A DNA stretch of 64,000 bases from Onchidella celtica (taxonomy: Eukaryota; Mollusca; Gastropoda; Systellommatophora; Onchidiidae): positions 64,411,370-64,475,369 of the forward strand of contig OZ007570.1 of assembly GCA_963931925.1 (NCBI GenBank), in the 5' to 3' direction. Of this stretch, positions 23,672 through 36,660 are shown one piece after another. A program made the position numbers and the translations under genes. Numbering within the stretch: position 1 is the stretch's first letter; the number at the start of each line of letters is the position of its first letter. The notes beneath the pieces were generated by a model that saw only the letters and a list, made by a program, of their open reading frames with translations, was not told the DNA's origin and searched no databases.

Positions 23672-25370
23672 TTATAAGTAACGACCTCTCAGCATCTCTC
23701 TCAGGTCTTATAAACAGGTCGCGATTTCGAGCCACAGCAAAGGAAACAGGTTGTGTAACAAAGCCAAAGACATAATTTGCGACATGGTAAAATTGATTTA
23801 GGGCCAGGCGTGCCCCACAAGGACTTGGCACAAGTAATTATACACTCTCTTAAGTTTAAAATCCCGCTGGCGTCGATGCTGTTCACGTGATTTTAGTTCA
23901 GGGAAAGACTAATTATTTTTGAAGATTTTTATCATTTTCACACATGAACCGACTTTTAACAAGAGTTACATAGGGACTGTCTCAAGCCAGTATCCCTTAG
24001 ATATGATAAAATATCCCATCTGTGTGTGAATACGTTAATAAGAGAAGCTCTCATCTTAACGCAGCCCGCGTGAATTTTATCAAGTTTAGCAGAGATGCCA
24101 TATTAACGTTCACTGCCTTCATGAATTCTTAAATTTATTTCTAGATGTTAATGTTTAGATTTGACTCTTTCGTCCGTGGCAGCCTGTGCTACCTGGCAAT
24201 CCATATGCCTGTACAAACAGCTTCACCTGATAATTTGGTCTGGAAAAGCACGGGATCTTCTGAAAAACAATTCCTCATGTTTTTCATCTTCAGAGTCTTC
24301 AACTATTCACGAGCAGTGATTGTGGCCAAAGAGAGTCGGTTTCAAAAGCATCACTCGCCCCGCTTAAAAAAAATAGACTAATAAAACTAATTTCAATGGC
24401 AAATTGATGCATGGGTTATGACCAATTCAGAGTCATTAAACACTGTAATATCCACAGAAAACTATAATCGCAGGAAATTCATACTCTGCGCTGACGGAGT
24501 GGTGTAAAGAACGTCTCTGAACTATCCCACATCAAAAGGCACATTTCATTAACTTTTAAGAAAAACGACTTTATTTCTGCATAAAAACAGATTCGAATGA
24601 AATAAACAGCGTGGAGCTTAGACATAGAATGAAAACAACACAAATAAGTGAAAAGGATTTGAAACGGATTTTGTCATCGACCACTCCGGAGATGAAGGTA
24701 CTATCATTTATTATAAAATATAAAAAAAATCAGTGCAGTTTCCGTTCAAATCAACAGTATCTCGGTCACTGCCCCATGTTATAGCCCAGCTTTTCATTTC
24801 AATGATAACAACAATAACAAACTTCCATCAGCCACAGACCATTTACATCTTCCCTTCAGTGGTTCAAACGGCACAACTGTATTTGTTTACCTTCGATGTG
24901 CCTGATAACTTAGCTGAACTGAAGACAGGTGCAGAACCTTGAAGCTACAGCAAGGGTTAATGTGTGGCAGATTTGGTAAATCTTTCCCTCCCTCTCTCTC
25001 TGCCATTATCCATTGCCTCAGGGTCTTGTTTATTACCCTTACCCTTCCTCCCTCTCCTTTCTCCACAAAAAAGTTCCGTTTACATAAGCACAATCGTAGG
25101 TATAGTTTGCACAAGCAACACAACTGCTGTAAAGGAATAAAAGTTAATCCATTTGCCACTGTTTCTCCTCCGCTATAAGATACAGGTCAATGCATTCTTC
25201 GCTGAATGAAGATATACTGTAAATACATGACAGCAATGGTCTTTCAAACCTTCGTCTCTGCATGGTACAGTATTTGGCAATGGAGCGTTTACAGGGTAAA
25301 CCAAATGCAAGTCTTCCTCAGAGATATAGTTTTAAGGGGCGGGGTAGGGGTCAAAAGTGCAAGCGAGGAG

Positions 25371-25445
25371 GAGGAGGGAGAGACAGAGAGGAGAGAGTGA
25401 CACAGACAGACAGAAACAAAAAGGCCAAACAGACAGACAGACAGA
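25371..25445. repeat. GA-rich and (CAGA)n microsatellite
   Basis: GGAGA-type repeats run into CAGA units. No coding frame of note. Confidence 0.9.
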
Positions 25446-26547
25446 AGAAACAGTTTCGATGAAAGATACAATACAAAGTAAAATTATGCTGCGTTGGTTT
25501 AACTCTGACACTGGATGGTGCAAATTTTGCACACCAGGAAATCACTAATAAACATTTTGTTTTACAGGTAAAATCTCCATGTGTCTCTTTCTGTGAACAT
25601 GCGTAGGAGTACAAATATGTTTGTAAACACGTTTATGAAAAGCGTGAGAGATTAATTAGGTCTGAGACAAACTGCTCAAGCGTAATTTTTGCGGTGATAA
25701 GAAACATTAATTACAAACAATTTGCTCCTGGAAAATGGTTTGGCAAAGCTGTTTTCTATCTCTTCAATTCCCGTGTTTTTGTTTGTTGTTTGTTTCAATA
25801 CTTTGAACTCCAACTTGCGTTTTGTATTTGTCCTCTTTACAATCGACCTCATCATCTCACTCCTTCAAAACGATTTCCAAAACTCCTTATTGCACGATCA
25901 TGCACGGTATCATTGGTCTAGAAGTATGCACGAACTACATGCTAGCTCACTCAATCTCTTTTCTCATTCCACTCATTCTCCACTCATTCTCTCACTCATT
26001 TACACTCATTTATTTATTTACCAACTGTTTACTCACCCACACTCATTTCCCTCACTATCGCAATGGTTCCTGTGTACCCACACAATATTTGCTAACCTAC
26101 CCACTTACTAATGCTAGTTGCGCACATGCAACTTGCTATCATATTGCAATCGTGTCTCAGTTTCATGATCCTATCGATTCTGCAAAGTCCCCGTGTCTCG
26201 CTATTGTGCTCATCTCTATTTAATGATAAATTATTTTCCTTGATTTCAAAAAATGTGACGAGGCCGTGACGAGGCTCTAGTCCAACTCAATCACTCACTA
26301 ACATATCGCCACATAGAATAACCGTTTTCTACTCATGATATTTCTCATCCAGACATCGTCATAGAAAAACTGTCGCTTCTTACACAAAAGTAGATATGAA
26401 AAGTAGACCAACTAGCATGAAACCAATAGTAGAAAACAAGATTTTGGGGGAAAACCCAGCTAGTTGAATATAGGTCAGCCATCAAAAAGAGTGGTGAATG
26501 GAGAAGTTGAGGCAAGCAACTGGCCATGAGTAAAGCCATAGCGTATA

Positions 26548-27258
26548 TCTATACAAAAAAAATGTAAGAAAACCCCTTTGTTCCCTATGGACTCAAAAAC
26601 TACTGGACGTATTGAACTGAAATTTGGCACACACAATTGTACGATACTGACCAGTGTTCCTATGTACATAGGCATAAAAAAGCTTATGGGATTCGTGAGT
26701 TATTCCAATAATGCGATAAGAATGGAACAGTAAATTTGCGAGAGCGTTTGATCCGAATTGTACGTTCGTTAACCTATGACCTCTTTCTTTGTTAATCGCT
26801 TTTCCACTTCCGGCCCCGGAATTCGATTCATAATCACAGTAGTGTCTGTGAGAGCTAGATCTAGCATGCACTGATGCAGCATGCCCCCTAAAAAACGTAC
26901 TATCGGTAGGCATACAAGTCTCAAATCGCTGTAGTTTTTTTTTATTGGAAATTTATTGTTTCACCATCATTCAGATCTATTTCGAGTCATGGTTCGCCAT
27001 TTTAAGGTTTCGTTATCATTACCTGCCATGTGTTCACTATCAAACACACTAACCCGTGTGCAAATCATGCAGTTGTACGGGATGCGCAGGGTGTCAACTC
27101 ACAAAGGCAGAGCAGTAAGACTTATTTAAAAACAAACAAACAAAAATAAAATAAACAAATAGGAACAGGCCAGATGAAGCAGGTCCATAATAACCACCCA
27201 GAACTGAGACCAATATTCAAACCGATTTATCCCCGGCAGGGCCGGGGACCTCAGCTAG
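26548..27258 (+). mobile_element. Non-autonomous Helitron (711 bp)
   Basis: The left end is TCTATAC preceded by A (26547). The right end is CTAG (27255-27258) followed by T (27259), so the element sits between A and T, as Helitrons do. Eleven bases before the end is a perfect GC hairpin: CCCCGGC (27231-27237), loop AGG, GCCGGGG (27241-27247). There are no inverted termini and no target duplication, also as expected. It encodes no Rep/helicase. The minus-strand 107-codon frame at 26593-26913 has no recognisable domain and is not counted as a gene. Confidence 0.75.
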
Positions 27259-27272
27259 TTAATATAACAATA

Positions 27273-27578
27273 ATAGAGAGAGGGTTCACTACTGGTCGAT
27301 TTGCACTGCGAGACACGGGAGGCTCTGCGAAACCACTATTAGCATGGAGCGGAAAGTAGGTCGCTGCGGTAAACAATAATATCCGTTCGTGCATTTCCAC
27401 GGGGCTTAAGAGCTTACAAACAGTTTTAAATAGTTTCAATCAACCCAAAAATATGAACAAATCACAGTAAACAGATAAGCACACTATCTTTGATGAAGAA
27501 AGTCACTGTCAATTCTTCAATTTCTTGTTTACCGCAGCGACATAGTTTCGCGATTTGGCGGAAATGAACCCTCTCTAT
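27273..27578. mobile_element. Imperfect-palindrome MITE-like element
   Basis: Outer arms ATAGAGAGAGGGTTCA (27273-27288) and TGAACCCTCTCTAT (27565-27578) are inverted copies. Further in, GTCGCTGCGGTAAACAA (27360-27376) is exactly complementary to 27525-27541. The left arm is longer than the right by an internal insertion. TA flanks both ends, compatible with a TA-target transposon, but TA is too short to prove it. It begins 14 bp after the Helitron terminus. Confidence 0.55.
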
Positions 27579-27909
27579 ACATCTATACTCTCTGGTAAAG
27601 CTCAGACTATCATCTCAACTGACCAGTATGAAAGGCAATGTTTGTCTGACTTAAGGTTAAGGTCACAGAATTTGGGAATTTTTGGTAAAATTGGTGAAGC
27701 CTATTCCAACATAAACAAATTAATATCCCAGAAACTCATCATTACTTTGTAAAATAGGGAAAAAAGAAATGTCAAACCGTGTCATTGCTTTCTAGGGAGT
27801 AGTATTAACACCAGGAGTTAACATTCCAAGCAATCTCTGTTGGTGTCAAACTCGGAGCTTGGAGACTTTACGATGAGCTGATTCAAGAGTGTATTTAACT
27901 CTGTAGTGC

Positions 27910-27944
27910 TGAGAGAGAGAGAGACAGGGGGAGAGGGAGATATT

Positions 27945-27979
<35 letters not shown>

Positions 27980-28207
27980 GGGGGTGGGGAGAGAATGAAA
28001 GGGAAAGAGAGAGGGGGGTGGGGAGAGAGAATCTCATGGGTGAACCTATCTACAGGAACAAACAAGGCGTTGAACTGAAATACTGTATTAATCTTTTTTA
28101 AAATCTTCACCTGATACCCAGTGTATGTTTACAACATTTCTCCATGGTGAATGTAATTCGTTTGACATTTTCAATCAATTTTGCATTTAGATTTTTTTTT
28201 TACAAAG

Positions 28208-28286
<79 letters not shown>
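27910..28286. repeat. (GA)n tract and separate (TC)n tract
   Basis: Imperfect GA with GGGG interruptions occupies 27910-28028, and a perfect 77-bp TC tract occupies 28210-28286, continuing CT-rich to about 28390. The two are inverted relative to each other, so single strands could pair. Confidence 0.95.
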
Positions 28287-28296
<10 letters not shown>

Positions 28297-28390
28297 TCTC
28301 TCTATCTCTCTCTACCTCTCTCGCCCTCACTCTCTCACTCTCTCTCTCTCACTCCTCTCTGCTCTCTCTTTTCAACTTTCTCTTTCTCTC

Positions 28391-29530
28391 CTTTTGCTTT
28401 CATTTCCCTAACCAACCACCACCCCTTTCCTTTCATCCCTCCATCGCCCACCCTTCCACCCTCTCATCCCCCGGTCTCCACCCTCTAGCCCACCAGAGAA
28501 TTTAGCATAATTCAGAACCAAGGTTGACCCAGTTCCATGTGAAAACAATTAAAACATTCAATTATGCGCTTGCCATTCATCTTGTAAGTTGCCAGCTGAC
28601 AGATTTCAACGAACTGTGTCCTGGTGTTAAACTACTCTTAACTACCTATTTATCACCCTCGTAAAACAATGACTTAAGATCCGGTAACTGACGACAAAGC
28701 TACGCCTGGTCGTATATCACAGAAAACCTATGGTGATTGCCAACAGGGAAGACAGTAAAATACCCAAAACACTGGTAAAGAGGCTATTTTGTCTATATGA
28801 CTTGTGTCTGACATTCTCATGATTTTATGCCAAATTTATTGCTATTAGAATTTAATGGGGAAAACACGATAGTAATAACTCACACATAAACAACATTTTT
28901 CTTCATCATTAAAATGTATTCATGCAGAGAGGTCATAAAATACCACGTTCGTTTTCACTTTATTTTTTTATTTTTTTATTATGAAAGCATACCGGCATAG
29001 GAAGAAAGAAATGATGGCATAACGATTAACTGGGCACTGTGACACGAGAAACCCTTCTGTAGGATTAGACATGAAAGAGAATCACAAAGTGCAGCTCATT
29101 TTTAGTTCAGGTAAACCCGAACACAACATAATTACCAGGTATCTGTCTGTCTGTTTCTTCCCCATAAAATGAGCTCAGGCCGATGTCTCTGGACTCTGGA
29201 AATGCCATAGTAATTCTCGATTATTATTTTTTTGTATAATTACACTTTTTATTTAACAGTAACCTTCCCATCTGTACTATTATCATCTCTCAAATATGGC
29301 GTCATGCAAAATCTGGGATGACCCAACGTACCCCCCCCCCCCCAAAGAAAAAGCTATTTTACCTGCATGCATGCACCAACGGGCACAATAATATACAAAA
29401 GCTTGCTCTATCACCCTTAACCCTTAAGTTACTGCCTTTCTTTATTCCTCCCAATCTCTTACCCTTGGAATCTTAAGTATCTTCCAACTGTGTACCTTAT
29501 TTAAATTTCTCTATGAGGAAAATTGGGAAC
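28391..29530. other. Noncoding interval with a C13 run
   Basis: No gene seen. C homopolymer at 29331-29343. Confidence 0.5.
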
Positions 29531-29607
29531 GGGAGAGAGAGAGAGAAAGAGTGAAAGAGAGAGAGAGAAAGAGAGGTAGAAACAGACAGACAGACAGACA
29601 GACAGAG
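29531..29607. repeat. (GA)n/(CAGA)n microsatellite
   Basis: Imperfect GA repeats run into six CAGA units. Confidence 0.95.
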
Positions 29608-30080
29608 ATTATTTTGGAGCTCTTTAAAATTCTAAAATGTCATGAGTGAAAATTACACTCGGTACCAAATGGGAGACGGCCCGAGAGCCACAACATCGGG
29701 GGAAAAACTGAACAAGGCAAAAAATGAACCAAGCGTACTGGCAACTGCAGTTAGCCTACAACAAATAGTTGAAACTGTTCTGTTTGCTGAAATCCTTCAT
29801 GCAAACTAAAGACGAGTGAAATATGACGCCAGAAATATTTGCAAGAAAGATAAACAAACGGAACATATTAAAAACAAATGCCAGCAGATTATTGGTTACG
29901 ATGTTTGACGACGGCACGTTTCCGGATGAACGAAACAAATCACCTAAACCGGCTGGTGAAATCGAAATGAAGAAAAAAAAATGTGGACAGGCGTTGCTTA
30001 TTACATACGCCGTAAAAAACATAAAAGTGGTGGAAAACCTAGCCCTTCCATTAGCATACGCTTGACGGTTCAGACAAAAA

Positions 30081-30124
30081 GTGTGTGTGTGTGTGCGCGC
30101 GCGTGCGTGTACGTGCGTGTGTGC
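30081..30124. repeat. (GT)n/(GC)n microsatellite
   Basis: Alternating purine-pyrimidine DNA (GTGTGTGTGTGCGCGCGCG and onward), a sequence type able to adopt Z-DNA. Confidence 0.93.
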
Positions 30125-30940
30125 GTGCTTCACTATTTAAACTATTTAATAAGGTTTGAGAGAGTTATGGGAAAAATACCTTACTATTGTAACACAATTG
30201 TTCTTACGGCTTTTTTCCAATTCCTTCACTCTATCAACTTCAGATTATTTAATTTTTCCTCAAAACAAAAGGTTTTGCAATGTATACCTCAAGGATTCAA
30301 ACAATAAATTACTGTTACCATATTAAGTTGTTTATAATTCCAAAGCTTTGCTGACCCCGGCGGGCGATATTTATCTATGAATATTAAAGAGGGAATAGGA
30401 TTAATTATACTTACGACACTGCTCGACTATTCACCGCAATTTCATCCCGGAGTATCGTTATAAAATGCACATTTTTGACATGGCGCACGGCCGATTATTG
30501 AATTATTCTAATTACTGAAACCGTTTATGTGAAGCAGAATTTTCGTCCATTACAGCATTTGTTCTCATGTAATGTAATTACCACACGGTTGCATTAATCA
30601 TTGGAAGTGGTATCGTGCCGATGAGCCATCCAGTCATTGGACCTTTTCTTCCCTATTTCAATATACTTACATTTTTAACCCAAAAAAAATTTAATAATAA
30701 TAACTGTAATTATGTTGCCATTCAGACACAAAGACGACTGTATGGAGAAAATTAAACATATATCACTGAATATTACATTTTCCGGTCAAATTTTCACAAA
30801 CACAATGCCCCGTCGCAAATAATGAAGTTAATGTAGATAAAATGACAAACATTTCTTTATCCTACAGAGCTATTATTGTCTGTCCCTCCCCTTCGTTTTC
30901 TGTTTACCTCTATTCATTTCTCTCTTTTTGCTCCTTCCTT

Positions 30941-31016
30941 CTCTCTCTCTCTCTTTCTCGCTCTCTCTTTCTCTCTCTCCCTCTTTCTTTCTCTCTCCCT
31001 CCCCTCTCTTTCTCTG

Positions 31017-31051
<35 letters not shown>
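30941..31051. repeat. (TC)n-rich tract
   Basis: Imperfect CT repeats with several pure TC blocks. Leu-Ser frames across it are artefacts. Confidence 0.95.
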
Positions 31052-33325
31052 AGCTATCTAGGTGTGTGCCACCTGAGAGAACAAAACATTAACATCAACG
31101 CTGGCTGCACGTCATCAATAACGATCTTTTAAAGGAAAATACATTTAGGAGACCATTTTTCATTACAGAATGTTGTTTTTCTCGACACGTAACTGGAGAA
31201 TGAGATTACAAAAGCATCAGAATGGCTCCGGCAAAACCAAACTTCTCCTTCCCTTCCCCCACCACCGGTTTGTGAAAAAACAAAGTTACATATTCCTCAC
31301 CTCCAAGGCCCTCTCCCCTCTTCGACAAAAGAAGAGTTCTTTTGTTTTACTAAACGAGGAACTATCAGTCACCTGTCCCCAAACACACTGTCAATGCCTG
31401 GAAATGAATTATTGTCTTGAGCACTCTAGATCCTGTCGATGGTACAGCTATACACGTGCGTAGTGTGAGCTGCCACCTCCGCCTACGTACACACAATATC
31501 TTTAAAGTCATTTGTCAAAACGTGACATGAACAAATCATCTGTCAGTTCATGATGCCCTCATTGAGAATGATGACACATTGAAATACTTTGGACATACCA
31601 CGATGGGGTATAAGGGTACACAAGACCCACTCACAACAATAAGAGAGGTCACCACATAAAAGGGCCCTTATCACAATGAAACAATTCACAGTCAATTTTG
31701 TTAGGGGCACGTGGACTAATTACAAAGCCAAATAGAGAAAATAGAGAGTTGTGGTCACTGCTCAGCAAATGGCTTATAATGTAAAAGACTATGCGCCCTT
31801 AACACTAACAACAGCCACATGAACAATCCCCTGCCTTCCACTATTTCTGTTGTTCTGTAAAAACTGTGTTTGGTTATTTCAGGGGCCAAAATTACAAACA
31901 CAACAAAACAAAACAAAACAAAAAAAAACGATTGACGTGAGTTTCTGTCCTCGGCAACCCATCTAAGAAGTTGGAATGTCTTTAAAGATGCGACTCTGAA
32001 CTGTTTGCAGTAGCTTTCAATGTTTAAGTCATGTTTCCTGGGACTGTTTTGAAGGGCGACTTCAGCACTGTGACAATCAATAGTTTACTTTAGAACACGA
32101 CGTGATTACTTCAAATAGCACATTAAGTCTGTGGTTTACCTGGTGAATGCTCGTGGTAGCGACTCACAGCATGGAGATCTCTTACGGCTACGACTCTTAT
32201 TAACTTTCTTTGAAACCCAGCCTTTTCTCCTCTTTGGCAAAAGAACTTGAACTAATGAATTTCAAATGATATTCAGCCAAACTCTAGCGGTTCTTTTGAT
32301 GTATTAGACAAGTAAAGGTTTCCATAAAAACTGCCATGACAGTGTTTGTTTTCTATTCTTACCCCTGGGGAAAGGTCTTTAACCCACTGGCATCCAGAAT
32401 ATGATGTTTTTGTTGTTGTTTTCAGGGGGAAAAAATCCAGAAATCTAAAGCCTATAAATCCAGTTTTCTATGTTCAGTGAATGCAGAAGTCTGCATTATT
32501 TATGAAACAAACAAACAAAATTGTTGATAAATTATAAAGTGCTTCATAAATAACTGGGCACCTGGCGAAGTGTTGCAAATATGGAACACGGGGCACCAAA
32601 GGGTATTCGGTGTTCCTTCGCTTGCATGGCGCGTTATAAAGTGCAGACACCCATGGGTAATGTCTGGGCTATTTTTAGTTCCTACCATCTTTTCCTGAGA
32701 GTTAAGCCTTATTCATAAACGATTCTAAATCCAACAATAACCTTTAAACGTAATCCTACAACTGTTTTCATTTACGTTACACTGCACAAGTGCACATCTA
32801 GCGGGACGAGATACCAATCATAAAAGACCATTATCCCCATACCGCCAAGCATGGGAGGTGTAGGCAATTCTCAAATAAGCTAGAAATGCCACTTGTCAGC
32901 TAAAACGTAAAAAAAAAATAGCATGTTATTGTTGTTGTTGACGTCAGCAGGATAGACATTGTGCAAGGAAAACCTTATTACGCTTCCCTAATAAGCAAAG
33001 TTAATCCTGGCTAAAAGCAGGCATACACTTGAGGATTATCTGTGTAAATGTCACTTAAGCCTATTTAGTTGCCAGAAGTTCTCTACCAGTCAAGGACCTG
33101 CGGTTTATTTAACAGCAACATATTTTTTCCTTCCCTTTTTTACCCTGATTCTTTGTCTATGGAAAATTTCCACAGCGATCGTTTTCACACTGGAGCCTCT
33201 TTTTATGAGCGGCACTTCCTATTTACATCGCGTTTCACGGGAAGATCGCACTTTCCATCAGGGGCGGAGACAGAAGTTTTGCTTGTGGTTACTCCTGTCG
33301 CATGAATTATGATTATATAATATAA

Positions 33326-33543
33326 GGCCTTGTTTACATAGGACGACACGCGAAACGAGAAACGCGAAACAGGTAACGCCTCATGCGTGAGAACAAAAGT
33401 GGTAACAATGATTTAAACGGCAATGTGCACATAGGAGGTAACGACACGCCAGAAACGCGAGAGCATGACTAGGCCTACTCAGGCATGAGGCGTTACCTGT
33501 TTCGCGTTTCTCGTTTCGCGTGTCGTCCTATGTAAACTGGGCC
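33326..33543. mobile_element. PIF/Harbinger-type MITE (218 bp)
   Basis: The 61-bp terminal inverted repeats (33326-33386 and 33483-33543) match at 59 of 61 positions by eye and start GGCC..GTTTACATAGGA. TAA is duplicated on both sides (33323-33325 and 33544-33546). Termini beginning GGCC/GGGCC with a 3-bp TAA/TTA duplication are typical of PIF/Harbinger and Tourist-like elements. The ~96-bp centre holds a degenerate echo of the arm (33430-33466), so the element may have grown by internal duplication. No coding capacity; mobilisation would need a transposase elsewhere. Confidence 0.8.
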
Positions 33544-33889
33544 TAACCTGCAGCTCTTCCTTTATCTTACACCTTTGATGTTTGTCCTTTTTGTTTTTTT
33601 TTACGCTCTTTGCCCTTTCATTCCCAATGATTTTATTGTAAATGACCTCTCAATTGTCACATTTTTAGATTTTCATCTGATTGCAGTAAAATCTTGCATA
33701 ATCCACTGGTGTCTCAGATAAACCATATTCTCATACTGACTTTACTATTTTCTCTATTTATTAGAAACGTCAGCAATTGGTTAAAGAATTTCATATACCC
33801 CGAATCTGATCATTTCGCTAAATTACAAATGCATGACATATTCACAAAGTTTATTTATACCAGGCACGTACTTGCAATATGTCAAAATG

Positions 33890-33998
33890 TTACTTGGCAG
33901 TGTTGTGGATTATTCTGAACCTCCAAACATTTTTGACCGCTCCTTAATCTGTGAGAATTTGTCCTGTCGGCGAAAGGTCTTGAGGTTCAAATCCCAAG
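33890..33998 (+). mobile_element. tRNA-derived SINE-like repeat, copy 1
   Basis: Contains a near-consensus RNA polymerase III B box, GAGGTTCAAATCCC (33982-33995), and an A-box-like TTGGCAGTGTTGTGGAT at about 33894. The segment GGCGAAAGGTCTTGAGGTTCAAATCCC closely resembles the minus-strand segment at 37918-37942, so both belong to one repeat family. A T-rich tail follows (34009-34027). The box spacing is longer than in a real tRNA, so this is a SINE relic rather than a functional tRNA gene. Confidence 0.45.
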
Positions 33999-34484
33999 TG
34001 TCAAAAGTTTTTTGTTGTTTTTTTTCTTAACTTGGAACTTGCCAATTTATGTTTTCTTTATGATTTAAACCAAAAGTTATCATGACTACTTAATATCATC
34101 AAAACATCATGTCATGCCAGTGATATTTTTGCTACTTGCATAAAACACTGTTCATGAGATGCTTTCTATAAACAAGTAGTTCACTAAGAATAAGATGGTA
34201 GCTTCCCCAACCTCAATTCTAGACTCCCCCCCCCCCCCCCACAAAGCTATTATCCCTCTCTCAATACTTTCAGTGACTTCGCCCCTGCATTCAAAACAAA
34301 AGAGAGTCAAAACACGCCAAACTGCGCCAAGCACACACACACGCACGTGCACAAAACGTATTACTGGGTGCAAAATTTTTGATGAATGAAGAAGATGATG
34401 CTCGGCAAGGCGCAAGATGCTCTACAAATATGCACTGTCTCAATGTACCGAGCTGCAGCACACCGTGGAAAGGTGTAATTGCCT

Positions 34485-34601
34485 GTTTGTTTGTTTGTTT
34501 GTTTGTCTGGTCGTCTGCCTGTCTGTCTGTCTATCTGTTTGCCTGTCACAAGAGACAAACAGTATCTCCTCTTCCTTCCTCTCTCTCTCTCTCTCTCTCT
34601 C
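34485..34601. repeat. (TTTG)n/(CTGT)n/(TC)n compound repeat
   Basis: Tetranucleotide blocks then a TC block, with a short unique stretch between. Confidence 0.9.
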
Positions 34602-36139
34602 TTGTTCAATCCCATGGTAATAGGACCTGATATAATACAAACACTGCCAGCATGATTTCTCTTTCTGCCTCTCCCTCCTGCTTCATTCGTTCGCAAAACT
34701 CCATCTCTTTACAACACGACTATGCGTCCATACACGTCCACAATCACACATACATAAAAACTTACGCACATTTCTATCATATGATAACATCTGATTTCCA
34801 AATCCTCATCCTTATCTCCTTCATTTTTCAATGTCTTCTTGTAATCATTTTCTATCTGACCCCCCCCCCCTCCCCTATAAACCGGTCAGCCTTCCCACAA
34901 TTCAACAGTTCTCGTGGTTTCTCTTGTTCACAATTTACGTTTTCCTTACGTCTCCCAGCTCCACCAACTCGTCCCCTTGGAATGACAAAGTTCTAACTCC
35001 CGTACATCAAATTTTGAGAAACGGAGATTGAAGTTTCATGTGCTCATAACTTTTCGAGATACGATGTTTTTTTTCCTTTTAGTAATTCTTACAAATTACA
35101 CACCGAATCTGCCCGACACTTTGACAAACAATGGAAATGGCCTGTAAAAGTAGTGTGTTGTGTGTTACTCCGTTCCGCCAAAAAGTGGAGATAAAAACGA
35201 ACTGCCATTCAAAAACTGTTCCTCTGTTTCCAATCTACCCCAATCAATCTCCCTAAATCATGTTTCCCCGTGTATATTTTCCAGGTCTATTATCTACTGT
35301 ATGACATGTTCAACTGCAGTGCAGATAAGTGCAGGTTAAACGACGCAAATAATACAGACATGGGAACACAACAGTTTTTCAGGACTGAAGAAAAAAGTTG
35401 ACCGACCGACAAGTTAAGAGATGCAATGTACAGTTTGGAGGGGGGGGGGGGGGGGCTCACAGTTTTAAGTTAATTAATCGGGGGGGGGGGGGCACACAAA
35501 ATAATATTTGATATTTTAACGTTGAATTTTTTGCCGATGGGTGGGTCCGGGAGAAGACAGGTGTGACATTTTCGTTTTGTCTGTGAGATTATCTTTTGAC
35601 TGACACTGAAGACTTTGGGCTTGAGTTTTATGTTGGTAGCGCATTGATCCAAGTCTGTTTTGTCGCAGTCTCAGTGTGAAATGTGGAGTATTGAGTCAAA
35701 CAGAACCGTGCGTACTCTCAAAGACCTGAACAAGCACTCACTCTCACCAGTTCAGGCGCAACAAGTCTATCTTGAGACAGTTGAATGAAAGAGAAACCTC
35801 CCATAGTGAGTCAAGACGGACACGCAACAGACTTGACCCAGCACGTCACCAGCCTCGAACACGAACTGAGCATAACTTGAAAGGAAAATTTGAGCGCGGC
35901 ACCAACAGGGATGAAGAAATACACAACAATTCTGAGGAAGAGGGAATGATGTTATCTAGCTCCAGGAAAAGTGTAAATAGGAGAAAGGAGAGGCTGCTGA
36001 ATACAAGGAAGAAATGACAGGCCTAATGAGAAATGTTTGGAGGTCGTGACAATCTAAGACAGGAGTTCGCTGGAGTGAGCAGCACAGGGCGGCATGCACG
36101 TGCAGGATGAGCGCTTTCTGGAGAGAAAAGGACAGATAG
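34602..36139. other. Noncoding interval with two close poly(G) runs
   Basis: G16 at 35440-35455 and G13 at 35480-35492 are separated by 24 bases. The basic 81-codon frame at 35772-36017 is unrecognised. Confidence 0.45.
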
Positions 36140-36290
36140 ATGGACGGGCGGACACACGAATGGACTGACGAACAGACTGACAGACAGACAGACAGACGGA
36201 CAGAAAGGTGGGCAAACAGGCAGGCAGTCAGACAGACAGGCATGCAGACAGTCAGCGGACAAACAGACAAACAGACGGACAGACACACTG
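36140..36290. repeat. (CAGA)n-like diverged microsatellite
   Basis: GGACAGAC-type units with many substitutions. This is the first part of a purine-rich district that continues at 36661-36960. Confidence 0.85.
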
Positions 36291-36660
36291 ATAGACAGGC
36301 AAATAAAAAAAAATGAAGCGGAGAACAGAAAAACTAAAAACTGTGCTTGTCATATACATACAAACCGAACTGGAAATGAGATTCAGACAGACAAAAAATG
36401 AAATCGAAAACACACACACATGTACACAAACTTGTAACCATACACAGTGAATTAGCAAATGGTCCGTTGGGAAATTAGTGTAACAATGAGGAAAATAAAA
36501 AGACACGCCGACAATAAGACAGCAAATTACATCCAGGAAAAGCAGAAGACAATAGACAGACATTAAAGAATGATATGATTGAAAACAGCCCTTATAAATA
36601 GAGGTATTACGGAAGAAATTGTATTACTTTTTACAGAGCTATGGACAAAATCAGGGGCAC

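Larger units (their letters stand above)
22053..26547. other. Noncoding interval apart from the 23.4-kb frame
   Basis: Many overlapping 60-130-codon frames, none with a recognised domain. The sequence 25940-26060 is an imperfect ACTCATT-rich stretch. Confidence 0.4.
29608..33322. other. Noncoding interval, nothing recognised
   Basis: Only the GT and TC microsatellites listed separately stand out. The 31170-31463 frame has no recognisable domain. Confidence 0.45.

Noticed and set aside
26593..26913. 107-codon minus frame inside the Helitron
   Set aside because: Antisense to the element's defined orientation, without Rep or helicase motifs; treated as a chance frame.
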